This document shows positions 1-7,991 of a stretch of DNA of 36,126 bases, piece by piece (position 1 is the stretch's first letter; each line of letters opens with the position of its first letter). The notes below the pieces were generated by a model, which was given only the letters and a program-made list of their open reading frames with translations, made no database searches and was not told the origin of the DNA. The translations under genes were made by a program, and so were the position numbers. The stretch is from Planctomycetaceae bacterium UBA969. GTDB lineage: Bacteria > Planctomycetota > Planctomycetia > Gemmatales > Gemmataceae. The DNA lies in NCBI GenBank assembly GCA_002303765.1, contig DBCB01000013.1:21562-57687 (forward strand), read 5' to 3'.

Positions 1-642
1 CTGCGAGGGTTCTTGAAACATGGTGGCTTGGTTCATCATTCCCAATGCAAGAATTAATATTAAGTAACTGATAGTGTTAAGAAGAAAGCATGCTTCGGGG
101 CCATAGTTTATTAGGAGTAGTGCACCTATAGCTGGGCCTGCAAGCCTTGCAAGGTTAAATTGAAGCGAGTTGAGTGCAACCGCATTAAACAAATCCTGCA
201 TCCCCACCATCTCAACTAAGAAAGTGAGCCTTGCGGGCAGATCGATTGCGTTGATCACGCCCCAAAGTAGGGAAAAGCAAAGTAGGATGTAGGGCGAGGT
301 GAAGCCTAGATAGACAGCAAGAAAGAGGGAAAGGCTTTGCAGTAAAAATAGTATCTGGGTGATTAGGATGAGTTTTTTTCGAGGGTATTGATCAGCAAGT
401 CTGCCACCGAGTGGGCCTAAGAAGCACCCAGGTAGGACTTGCAAAGCTGCGATAAGCGAGGGCCAAAGCGATTGCTGTTCTGAGCTGTAAGAAAGCCACA
501 TCAGTGCGGTGGTTTGGGTCCATGATCCTGTAAGGGAAAGAAGTTGTGCAAAGAAATAATAGCGATAGTTGCGATGTTTCAGGGAGCAAAAGGCACCACC
601 TTTGCTTTGCTTTTCAGGGCTTTGAGCAAATAGTTCGCTCAT
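1..642 (-). CDS. MFS transporter, N-terminal half (cut by window edge)
   Basis: The reverse strand is open from an ATG at 642 to the window edge, giving 214 residues of a longer protein. It reads as the first half of a major facilitator exporter: a short soluble N-terminus, then about six hydrophobic segments. The loop between TM2 and TM3 carries GGRLADQYPRKK, the conserved MFS loop motif, and the TM5 region has LARLAGPAIGALLL. The MFS_3 / enterobactin-exporter-like subgroup fits best, and the substrate cannot be told. Its ATG overlaps the stop of the upstream regulator gene in an ATGA, so the two are probably translationally coupled and the regulator may control the exporter. The C-terminal half lies outside the window. 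Confidence 0.85.
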   Translation of the reverse strand, partial: MSELFAQSPEKQSKGGAFCSLKHRNYRYYFFAQLLSLTGSWTQTTALMWLSYSSEQQSLWPSLIAALQVLPGCFLGPLGGRLADQYPRKKLILITQILFLLQSLSLFLAVYLGFTSPYILLCFSLLWGVINAIDLPARLTFLVEMVGMQDLFNAVALNSLQFNLARLAGPAIGALLLINYGPEACFLLNTISYLILILALGMMNQATMFQEPSQ

Positions 643-1205
643 GCCTGTTCACTTTTGCTGGGTGATTGCTGGTGCATAAGGTCAACCATTTGCTCGAGTA
701 TCTCAAGGTGTTTGCTGCTTTTGAGATGATTGATTTTTTCGATTAGCCTTCGTTTTCTTTCGAGACGGATTACAAAAGCCTCTAACGATGAGGTGTTGAA
801 ATTGACCGTTTTCTGGAACAACACTAGTTCGTCTGCATCCTTGGAGGAAAGGGTTCTTGCTCGTTCTGGGTTCCGTTCGATCCAAGATTTAAGATCAGGC
901 TGATAGGCTTGATCTTGGAGCCTTTGAAAGTGTTTACCCAATTCGGGGACATTAGATTGCCTGATTTGGTGTAAAAGTAGGTCGAGTGGCCGATGATGAA
1001 GATCATGAACAGAGATGCCCAGGGCTCGGGCGCAGGACTCAACTGTTGCATTGCGAAGTTGAAAAGCAGGGCCAAGAAGAATTTTTCTGATGGTGTGCCT
1101 GTGAAGCCTGGTGATGCGTGCGAATTCCTCTTGGTTCCAACCACGTTCTTCAACGAGGGAAGAAATTTTGTTTTGGATGGTGAGGGTGTTATCTTCGCTG
1201 TTCAT
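639..1205 (-). CDS. XRE-type helix-turn-helix regulator
   Basis: A 188-aa cytoplasmic protein. Residues about 9-70 form a Cro/C1-type helix-turn-helix: WNQEEFARITRLHRHTIRKI is the helix-turn-helix core and ESCARALGISVHDL is the following helix pair. The remaining ~115 residues are charged and helical (LERKRRLIEKINHLKSS, LEILEQMVDLMHQQ), perhaps a dimerisation segment, and I recognise no ligand domain. The gene ends in an ATGA overlap with the MFS exporter, so it is the first gene of a two-gene unit and a plausible local regulator of that exporter. No strong Shine-Dalgarno precedes the ATG at 1205. The DNA-binding assignment is firm, the target is inference. Confidence 0.8.
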   Translation of the reverse strand: MNSEDNTLTIQNKISSLVEERGWNQEEFARITRLHRHTIRKILLGPAFQLRNATVESCARALGISVHDLHHRPLDLLLHQIRQSNVPELGKHFQRLQDQAYQPDLKSWIERNPERARTLSSKDADELVLFQKTVNFNTSSLEAFVIRLERKRRLIEKINHLKSSKHLEILEQMVDLMHQQSPSKSEQA

Positions 1206-1235
1206 AAAGAAATCATAAATGAAATGGGATAGATT

Positions 1236-1766
1236 TCAAATACCCTTCACAGGATAAGCAGCCATGCGGTGGGTTCGGTTGTTCCATTGAAATTGCCCCT
1301 GGGCATATTTTTGCCCCAACTCGATATAGCGAAGCGAAATAGCCCTGCTGATTTTTAGATCCTCTTCGGTAACTTCCCTGATGATCTTTGCGGGAACACC
1401 TGCCAGCATAGATCTTCGTGGTATTTTTTCATTCTGACGAACTACCGCACCTGCTGCGATAATGCATTCTTCGCCAACAATGCTCCCTGAAAGAAGAATC
1501 GCGCCCATGCCAATCAAGGTTCCCGCACCCACTTGTTTGCCATGGAGGATTGCTTTATGCCCAACCACGATGTTTTCTTCGATTACTTGTTCGCATTGGT
1601 ATTCGCAATGAACCATGGATGAATCTTGGATGTTAGTGCCTGCCCCTATGCGGATGGGTGCAACATCGCCTCGGATGATGGTTTGAAACCAAATAGTTAC
1701 ATTTTTCCCGATTGTTACATCGCCTGTGATTACCGCATCATCTGCAATATAAAAGTAGTGATCCAT
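1236..1766 (-). CDS. Gamma-carbonic anhydrase family protein (YrdA/PaaY-like)
   Basis: A 176-aa left-handed beta-helix protein built of hexapeptide repeats (for example IGKNVTIWFQTIIRGD and VGAGTLIGMGAILLSG), ending in an alpha helix. The three histidines that bind the metal in gamma-class carbonic anhydrases are present with family spacing: His53 (MVHCEYQ), His70 and His75 (VVGHKAILHG). Length matches the short YrdA/PaaY group (about 170-180 aa). Some members of this group hydrate CO2 while others have no shown activity, so the reaction is not certain. The ATG at 1766 is preceded by AAGGATG at a good distance. It is transcribed divergently from the ureohydrolase-like gene; the 106-nt gap must hold both promoters. 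Confidence 0.88.
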   Translation of the reverse strand: MDHYFYIADDAVITGDVTIGKNVTIWFQTIIRGDVAPIRIGAGTNIQDSSMVHCEYQCEQVIEENIVVGHKAILHGKQVGAGTLIGMGAILLSGSIVGEECIIAAGAVVRQNEKIPRRSMLAGVPAKIIREVTEEDLKISRAISLRYIELGQKYAQGQFQWNNRTHRMAAYPVKGI

Positions 1767-1872
1767 GGTAAGGCATCCTTGTGTAAATTAAACAATCATG
1801 GCGAAGATAAAAGGAAACAGTAGAACAATAGAGGTTAGGTATTTTATTTATCACGGCACAGGAAACACAGCA

Positions 1873-2688
1873 ATGTCTACCCGGGTGGTTGTTTTTCCCT
1901 TTGATCTATTTGGCAACTCCGGGGCCGCAGAAGGCGCCAAGATTTTAGCAGATGAAATCCGCGAAATCCTCAGAGACTCTTTTCGTGAAACAGTCACGAC
2001 TCGTGCTCTTGCTTGGCGTGACCATATCCGACTGCGAGAGATTTCGCTCGATAATTTTTCCAAATTGAAAAGCTGGCGGCTTACCGCATCGAAATGCCTA
2101 GACTCAATCAATGCTAAAAACCAGAAGTTCATTTGGCTGGGTGGTAATCATCTTGCCTGCCTTCCTGTTTACGATCATTTGTGCGAGACCAATACTCTGG
2201 TGCTTCAGTTTGATGCCCATTTGGATATCCACCATTTTGATAATACTTTGGATACGCCTTCGCATGGGAATTTTGTATTGTTTGCAAAACGCCCGTTATT
2301 GCCTATTGTAAATGTGGGTCATCGCGAGCAGTTACTTACCAAAGATCACATAGACACCTTCTTTCAAGATAATATTTCAGCTATCGATATAGCGGTTAAT
2401 CCGGAGTTGGCATTTGAACGAATTATGGCAACAGTCAATAAAGCAGAGCGGATATTTATTGATATCGATTGTGATGTGATGGATGCTGCTTTTTTTCCTG
2501 CAACAGGCAGGCCTGTTCCGCTGGGATTAACGCCGATGTATCTAACTAGGATTATGGAAGCGATTGATCCCAAGAAAATCGTGGGGGTGGGGTTTAGTGA
2601 ATTTGATCCATCTCGGGATGATAATGATCGAAGCCTAGCGCTATTAATTTGGTGGGTGGAGCGCTTTTTCTTGCGTTGGTATGAATAA
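1873..2688 (+). CDS. Ureohydrolase (arginase/agmatinase/formimidoylglutamase fold) enzyme
   Basis: A 271-aa protein of the arginase superfamily, which hydrolyses guanidino or formimino groups with a two-manganese centre. All six expected metal ligands are visible: His93 (LGGNHLA), Asp114, His116 and Asp118 (DAHLD), and Asp197 and Asp199 (IDIDCDVMD). A histidine at 131 (SHGNF) and GFSEFDP near 240 also fit. GGNH replaces the more usual GGDH, and the DP after the second Asp pair is missing, so this is a divergent member whose substrate is unknown. An in-frame ATG at 1798 adds 25 unrelated residues; the start at 1873 is preferred because it begins at the fold and has AGGAAA upstream. It is the first of a close-packed plus-strand run. 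Confidence 0.85.
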   Translation: MSTRVVVFPFDLFGNSGAAEGAKILADEIREILRDSFRETVTTRALAWRDHIRLREISLDNFSKLKSWRLTASKCLDSINAKNQKFIWLGGNHLACLPVYDHLCETNTLVLQFDAHLDIHHFDNTLDTPSHGNFVLFAKRPLLPIVNVGHREQLLTKDHIDTFFQDNISAIDIAVNPELAFERIMATVNKAERIFIDIDCDVMDAAFFPATGRPVPLGLTPMYLTRIMEAIDPKKIVGVGFSEFDPSRDDNDRSLALLIWWVERFFLRWYE

Positions 2689-2750
2689 TCGAATCAAGTA
2701 GAGTGATTGATGTTCGTTTTGGGAATAAATTGCGAGGGGTTGAACTACTC

Positions 2751-3347
2751 ATGAATCATCAATTTCGTTTGAAAGTTGAAGATACCGCTTTATTAGTGGT
2801 GGATATACAAGAGAAGTTGCTGCCTAAAATAATGCAGGCGGGCGAGGTGCTTCGAAATGCTTCATTTTTAGTAAATGCGGCAAAAGTACTGGGCGTTCCT
2901 GTGATTGCAACCGAGCAATATCCGAAGGGATTGGGGCCCACGGTAGAACCAATAAGGGGTTTGCTGACAACGGTTTGGGAAAAGAAGACTTTTTCTGCGG
3001 TGGGCGAGGGTGGTGCCATTGATTTCTTGAAATCTGATGCCCGAATCAAGGTGGTAGTAGTGGGTATTGAGGCTCATATTTGCGTCATGCAAACCGTGCT
3101 AGATCTTTTAAACCAAGGATTTCATGTGTTTGTATGTGTCGATGCGGTCTCAAGCCGATATGCTATTGATGTAAAGATTGCATTAAAGCGAATGCAACAG
3201 GCGGGTGCGATTCTGGTAACTGCGGAAACTTGTGTGTATGAATGGCTTGAAACAGCAGCCAATCCTGCATTCAAGGAAATCAGCGGAATGGTTCAAGAAA
3301 GAATGAGGCAAATTGGTCCCGATGGGAATGCCTCATTAAACAAGTAA
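2751..3347 (+). CDS. Isochorismatase-like cysteine hydrolase
   Basis: A 198-aa cytoplasmic hydrolase of the isochorismatase/nicotinamidase superfamily. The catalytic triad is visible: Asp18 in LLVVDIQEKL, a Lys at 78/79 in WEKKTFSAVG, and nucleophile Cys111 in VVGIEAHICVMQT, preceded by the conserved cis-peptide region. Members hydrolyse small amides, such as nicotinamide or N-carbamoyl compounds, or vinyl ethers; the substrate here cannot be read from sequence. The frame is open further upstream to a GTG at 2703, but the ATG at 2751 has GAGGGG upstream and starts the fold. It sits 62 nt after the ureohydrolase-like gene and 22 nt before the aminotransferase, so the three are probably co-transcribed. 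Confidence 0.88.
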   Translation: MNHQFRLKVEDTALLVVDIQEKLLPKIMQAGEVLRNASFLVNAAKVLGVPVIATEQYPKGLGPTVEPIRGLLTTVWEKKTFSAVGEGGAIDFLKSDARIKVVVVGIEAHICVMQTVLDLLNQGFHVFVCVDAVSSRYAIDVKIALKRMQQAGAILVTAETCVYEWLETAANPAFKEISGMVQERMRQIGPDGNASLNK

Positions 3348-3369
3348 CAATCTAGATTTGGATGAAACT

Positions 3370-4557
3370 ATGCAAATTCCAGCTCCTTTACAACCTTCCA
3401 CAAGAATCCTTCTTGGGCCCGGCCCAAGTGATGCCCACCCTGCAGTTCTTCGGGCTATGGTCAACCCACTCATGGGCCACCTCGATCCTGAATTTGTTTC
3501 AATCATGGTTCAGGTGCAGGAGATGCTTCGAGGGGTTTTAAAAACGAAAAATAAAGTCACCTTGCCCATAAGTGCAACGGGGATGGCAGGGATGGAGTGT
3601 TGTTTGATGAATTTGCTGGAAGCAGGCGACAAGGTTGTTGTTTGTGCCATGGGCTTCTTTGGTCAGAGAATGATTGATATTGCAGGTAGAACTGGGGCTA
3701 CGGTTACAACCCTACAAGCGCCTTGGGGTAAGACTTTTTCGGTTGATGAAATTCGGGATACCGTTTCTAAGGTAAAACCAAAGGTACTGGGGCTTGTTCA
3801 TGCAGAAACTTCTACCGGAGCTTTGCAGCCCAACATAAAAGAAATCGTAGATATTTGCCATGAGCATGGCACACTTTTGGTATTGGATACCGTCACCTCT
3901 TTGGCTTGTGTTGAGGTGGATATTGATAGTTGGGGTGTGGATGCTGTATTTAGTTGTTCCCAAAAAGGGTTGGGCTGCCCGCCAGGATTATCGCCTATAT
4001 CTTTTAGTGATCGTGCAGTTGAAGCGATAAAAAACCGCAAAACTAAGGTTCAAAGTTGGTATTTTGATATGACCACGGTAATGAGTTATTGGGGTCAGGG
4101 TCAGGATCGAGTGTATCACCACACGGCTCCTATCAGCATGATTTACGCAATTCATGAGGGGCTTAGGCTGGTGCTTGAAGAAGGGCTTGAAAACCGATGG
4201 AAAAGACATTGGCACAACCATCGGGCTTTGAAAGCTGGTCTTGAGGCATTAAACCTGCATTACACTGCTGATGCTGCCTGCCAGTTGCCTCAATTGAATG
4301 CAGTGCGCATTCCAGAAGGCGTTGATGATCTGAAAGGAAGAAAGTTCCTTCTAGAAAAATTCGGCATCGAGGTTGGGGGCGGGTTGGGCGATTTCAAAGG
4401 CAAAGTTTGGCGTATTGGTCTGATGGGTTATAACAGTAAGCCTGCGGCTGTACTTTTAGGGCTTGCTGCTTTAGAGCAGGCTCTTGCTAATCAGGGCTTA
4501 AAGGTTGACCCAGGCGCTGCTGTTGGTGCTGCCAATAAGTATTACGCCCAGGCTTAA
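3370..4557 (+). CDS. Class V PLP aminotransferase (alanine/serine-glyoxylate type)
   Basis: A 395-aa PLP enzyme of the AGXT/SgaA/PucG family. The N-terminus carries LLGPGPSDAHPAVLRAM and GHLDPEF, typical of glyoxylate aminotransferases. The PLP-binding aspartate is in VLDTVTSLACVEVDID (about residue 173) and the Schiff-base lysine is Lys199 in SCSQKGLGCPPG. The family transfers amino groups from alanine, serine or ureidoglycine to glyoxylate, and the donor is not decidable here. A TTG at 3358 is in frame, but the ATG at 3370 has GGATGA just upstream and is preferred. The two preceding genes encode C-N hydrolases, suggesting nitrogen or purine-derived glyoxylate metabolism; that link is inference. 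Confidence 0.9.
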   Translation: MQIPAPLQPSTRILLGPGPSDAHPAVLRAMVNPLMGHLDPEFVSIMVQVQEMLRGVLKTKNKVTLPISATGMAGMECCLMNLLEAGDKVVVCAMGFFGQRMIDIAGRTGATVTTLQAPWGKTFSVDEIRDTVSKVKPKVLGLVHAETSTGALQPNIKEIVDICHEHGTLLVLDTVTSLACVEVDIDSWGVDAVFSCSQKGLGCPPGLSPISFSDRAVEAIKNRKTKVQSWYFDMTTVMSYWGQGQDRVYHHTAPISMIYAIHEGLRLVLEEGLENRWKRHWHNHRALKAGLEALNLHYTADAACQLPQLNAVRIPEGVDDLKGRKFLLEKFGIEVGGGLGDFKGKVWRIGLMGYNSKPAAVLLGLAALEQALANQGLKVDPGAAVGAANKYYAQA

Positions 4558-4607
4558 TTTTCAGCCGTAGCGCAGGCATCTTATCTCTTCCTTAACATGA
4601 GGTTGCC

Positions 4608-6506
4608 ATGCTTGCAGGACAAGAGTTCGGGCCATTCTTGATCGAAAAAGAGCTGGGTAGCGGCGCAATGGGCGCTGTCTACCTTGCCCGATATATCAAA
4701 AACAACCACCGTGTTGCCATTAAGATTATGTCGTCTGCAATCAACAGCAATGCGAGCAGTTCGCTGGTGGCCCGTTTTGAACGCGAAGCAGAGATATTAA
4801 AACATCTTAATAATCCTAATATAGTCCGTTTGTTTGGCATCGGTAAGTTTAAAGGAATGCGTTACTACGCAATGGAAGTGATTGACGGGGAAACGCTGGA
4901 AGCAATACTTCTCAGAAAAGGCGCTTTCTCTTGGGATGAAACGATTGAGCTGGGGAAGCAGATTTGTAATGCATTGCAGCATGCTCATGATAATGGGGTA
5001 GTTCACAGAGATATAAAACTCTCGAATCTGATGGTTACAAGGCAAGGGGTTTTGAAGCTTACCGACTTTGGCATTGCCAAAGATTTGGATGGCACTTTAT
5101 TGACTGGCGCAAATTGTGCGATCGGCACAGCAGCGTACATGTCGCCCGAGCAATGCAGAGGAGAAAGCAAGATAACAGGGAAGTCGGATTTGTATTCCTT
5201 AGGTGTAGTATTGTTTGAATTATTGACAGGAAAGAGGCCGTTTCGTGGCAATAATGCGGTTGAGTTGTTTTTGCATCATGTGCAAACTAAACCCGAAAGA
5301 CCATCTCGCATTAACTTCGAAATCCCCAAGTTCCTAGATACTTTGATTTTGCATCTGCTAGAAAAAGATCCTGAAGATAGACCGCCTAGTGCCAGTGTTG
5401 TGGCAAAAATATTAGAGGAAATCCGAGTTAAAATATTAGCGCAGACCAGCGTGGGTGAAGACCTCGCAAAAAGCTATGCCGATGGCACTGGCCTTACCAA
5501 GACTTCAGAGCGCAAGAAGGCACGAAAGCTTTTAGCTCGCATAGGAAAAAAAGACGAAGGCACCCCTTGGTTTAAGTCCTGCTTATTTGTTTCTATCATG
5601 ATGCTTGCAGTTATGTTTGCTTTCAGTTGGACTATGTACGAGATTTTCATCCGTACCCCTTCTGCAAAATCGCTCATTGCCTCTGCGGAAAAATTGATCA
5701 AAACCAATTCCAGAGATGAGGCTAGAGAAGGCCCAATTGCTGATTACCTTAAATACTATCCAGATTTGAATGATGAGGGTACAAAGAAAATCAAGAGCCT
5801 TGCAGATGAAATTGATGTGGAACAATGCGAGGCACTGCTGAGGCAATATTTAAAGATCACTGCAAAGAACTTCAAATTTGGGGTTCAGGAAGAAGTGGAA
5901 GGCAAAGCTTTTGAAGCTATTAGTTTAGAGACAGAAGGTAAGTTTGACGAAGCAGATAAAGCATGGGCTGCGCTTGCTCAGAATTACAAAGGCCGTTGGG
6001 TTGTGCTTGCAAATAACAGGCGAAGGCTATTTGCCTCGCAACCTAGGTTCGAAGAAATCTGGACAGATTATATTCGATCCATCAGAGATTCAGGAAATAC
6101 TCCAGATATGCCTGAATCGCTTACATCTACTTTTCTCGCATTTCGGACTGAATTGCTAGGCGACAACGCACTAGCCATCGCCCGTTATAAAGAATGCAAA
6201 GAGAAGTTCGAAAAAGATACGGATCGGGCCTGCTTGTTTGATCCTGAGTTAAGGCAGCCTTACTTGCTTTGTAATCGTAAAATCAAGGAGTTGGCTGGAC
6301 TGGTTAAAGGCGACCCCGAAGCTGAACGAAACAAGCTTATTGAAAAGATACTTGCCAATGCTGCTTCGCCCATGGCGCTTCTTCTTGATGGCAGATTTAA
6401 TTGTTTGAGTATACTTGCAGTTTATAAGGATCAGAAAGGCATTAAGAAATACATTGATGAAGCTGATGCCATTCTTAAAAAAATCAATGCGGAGTTGAAA
6501 CAGTAG
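4608..6506 (+). CDS. Membrane Ser/Thr protein kinase (PknB type)
   Basis: A 632-aa kinase with all Hanks-type motifs: Gly loop GSGAMGAVY (18-25), ATP lysine Lys39 (VAIKI), catalytic loop HRDIKLSN (Asp135, Asn140), DFG with Asp153, and SPE at 179-181. The kinase domain ends near 275. A charged juxtamembrane stretch leads to one transmembrane helix at about 324-347, and about 285 helical residues follow outside the membrane. That outer part may hold TPR-like helices but has no PASTA repeat, so what it senses is unknown. GAGG precedes the ATG at 4608. The gene lies 50 nt after the aminotransferase and 28 nt before hemL. Such kinases are abundant in planctomycetes, so proximity need not mean shared function. 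Confidence 0.93.
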   Translation: MLAGQEFGPFLIEKELGSGAMGAVYLARYIKNNHRVAIKIMSSAINSNASSSLVARFEREAEILKHLNNPNIVRLFGIGKFKGMRYYAMEVIDGETLEAILLRKGAFSWDETIELGKQICNALQHAHDNGVVHRDIKLSNLMVTRQGVLKLTDFGIAKDLDGTLLTGANCAIGTAAYMSPEQCRGESKITGKSDLYSLGVVLFELLTGKRPFRGNNAVELFLHHVQTKPERPSRINFEIPKFLDTLILHLLEKDPEDRPPSASVVAKILEEIRVKILAQTSVGEDLAKSYADGTGLTKTSERKKARKLLARIGKKDEGTPWFKSCLFVSIMMLAVMFAFSWTMYEIFIRTPSAKSLIASAEKLIKTNSRDEAREGPIADYLKYYPDLNDEGTKKIKSLADEIDVEQCEALLRQYLKITAKNFKFGVQEEVEGKAFEAISLETEGKFDEADKAWAALAQNYKGRWVVLANNRRRLFASQPRFEEIWTDYIRSIRDSGNTPDMPESLTSTFLAFRTELLGDNALAIARYKECKEKFEKDTDRACLFDPELRQPYLLCNRKIKELAGLVKGDPEAERNKLIEKILANAASPMALLLDGRFNCLSILAVYKDQKGIKKYIDEADAILKKINAELKQ

Positions 6507-6534
6507 TTCTTCTTATTTTAAGGGAAAAGTAGCG

Positions 6535-7824
6535 ATGCAAAGATCGAAGAGCAAGAGCGCATTTGACAGAGCCAAAGGGCTTATTCCGGGCGGGGTTAAT
6601 AGTCCTGCAAGGGCTTTTGGTGGGGTGGGTGGCACGCCTATATTTATCGATCACGCTGCTGGACCTTATCTTTTTGATATCGATGGCAATAAATACATCG
6701 ATTTTATTGGCTCTTGGGGCCCGATGATTTTAGGCCATGCACATCCCAAGGTGGTGGAAGCTATCCAAACAACTGCTATCAAAGGAAGTAGTTTTGGGGC
6801 ACCGACTGAAATGGAATCGCAGATGGCGGAGCTAATTATTTCTATGGTTCCCTCCATTGAAATGGTTCGCATGGTCAATTCCGGCACCGAGGCAACGATG
6901 AGTGCCCTGCGTTTGGCACGGGGATATACAGGCCGTGATTTGATCATTAAGTTTGCTGGTTGTTATCATGGCCATGTGGATAGCCTTTTGGTTCAGGCAG
7001 GTTCGGCAGCTACTACCCTAGGCGTGCCAAGCAGTCCGGGGGTTCCTAAGGGATGCACCGCAGATACCTTAGTCCTTCGTTATAACGATATTGAAGAGCT
7101 TAAAAATACTTTCTTTAAGATGGGTGACAAAATTGCCTGTGTGATTTTAGAGCCGGTGGTAGGAAATATGGGTTTGATTCCGCCTTCCAGCGAATTTCTT
7201 AAAGAGCTTCGAGGCCTTACTACACAGTTTGGGGCTGTTCTTATCCTTGATGAAGTGATGACTGGCTTTAGACTTTCTGCAGGAGGAGCCCAGCAATTGC
7301 TAGGCATTGAACCTGACCTTACGGCATTAGGCAAGATTGTTGGTGGCGGTTTGCCAGTTGGGGCGTATGGTGGGAAAAAAGAAATCATGGCGAAGGTAAT
7401 GCCTTCGGGGCCTGTTTACCAAGCTGGCACACTTTCAGGAAACCCCTTGGCGATGGCAGCAGGTATTGCGATGCTAAAGGAGCTTAAGGAAAACCCGCCT
7501 TATGAAAAACTTGAAAAGTACGCCCAACGCTTAGAGGTTGGGCTCAGAGAAACTGCCTCTGCTGCCAAAATGCCCCATGTTATCAACCGGGTTGGCAGCA
7601 TGTGGACGCTGTTTTTCACCTCAACTCCTGTTACCGATTACGATTCCGCTAAATTGTCTGATACCAAAATGTTCTCCAAGTTTTTCTGGGCCATGATGGA
7701 TCGGGGCGTTTATTTGCCTTGTAGTCAGTTCGAGGCTGCTTTCAATTCCGTTACTCATGACGATGCAATTATCGATTTAACCCTTAAGGCTGCTCGGGAA
7801 TCTTTTGCCGAGATTAACTCTTAG
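6535..7824 (+). CDS. hemL: Glutamate-1-semialdehyde 2,1-aminomutase
   Basis: A 429-aa PLP enzyme that converts glutamate-1-semialdehyde to 5-aminolevulinate in the C5 route to heme and other tetrapyrroles. The protein is colinear with HemL: an N-terminal IPGGVNSPARAF, the cofactor region NSGTEATMSALRLARG, YHGHVD, the PLP aspartate in LILDEVMTGFR (Asp239), and the Schiff-base lysine Lys267 in ALGKIVGGGLPVGAYGG. Length is normal for the family. It acts in the cytoplasm after glutamyl-tRNA reductase, which is not in this window. It closes the plus-strand run begun at 1873; an 18-bp palindrome lies 50 nt downstream. Confidence 0.96.
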   Translation: MQRSKSKSAFDRAKGLIPGGVNSPARAFGGVGGTPIFIDHAAGPYLFDIDGNKYIDFIGSWGPMILGHAHPKVVEAIQTTAIKGSSFGAPTEMESQMAELIISMVPSIEMVRMVNSGTEATMSALRLARGYTGRDLIIKFAGCYHGHVDSLLVQAGSAATTLGVPSSPGVPKGCTADTLVLRYNDIEELKNTFFKMGDKIACVILEPVVGNMGLIPPSSEFLKELRGLTTQFGAVLILDEVMTGFRLSAGGAQQLLGIEPDLTALGKIVGGGLPVGAYGGKKEIMAKVMPSGPVYQAGTLSGNPLAMAAGIAMLKELKENPPYEKLEKYAQRLEVGLRETASAAKMPHVINRVGSMWTLFFTSTPVTDYDSAKLSDTKMFSKFFWAMMDRGVYLPCSQFEAAFNSVTHDDAIIDLTLKAARESFAEINS

Positions 7825-7874
7825 GTAGATTGACGAACCCTGTAAAATTATTTGGATTGCTCCTTCCTTGGGGG

Positions 7875-7892
7875 ATGATTTTTAAAAATCAT
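7875..7892. repeat. 18-bp perfect palindrome between hemL and an exported-protein gene
   Basis: The bases ATGATTTTTAAAAATCAT form an uninterrupted perfect palindrome 50 nt after the hemL stop and 100 nt before the next start. It could be an operator for a dimeric regulator or a weak AT-rich hairpin ending hemL transcription. A TATAAT hexamer lies just downstream at 7903-7908 without a clear -35 partner, which would put a dimer site near a promoter. Function is inference. Confidence 0.4.
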
Positions 7893-7991
7893 TGGTCGAT
7901 TTTATAATTCCACTGGAGTAAAATATTAATAAAGTGTAGTCTGTAATATAGTTTTCCATTACCTTTTAAGCTTTGTGCGGAGACTTTTCGC

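Noticed and set aside
1798..1872. ATG at 1798 as start of the ureohydrolase-like gene
   Set aside because: The 25 extra residues do not fit the fold, and no ribosome site precedes it; the ATG at 1873 is better.
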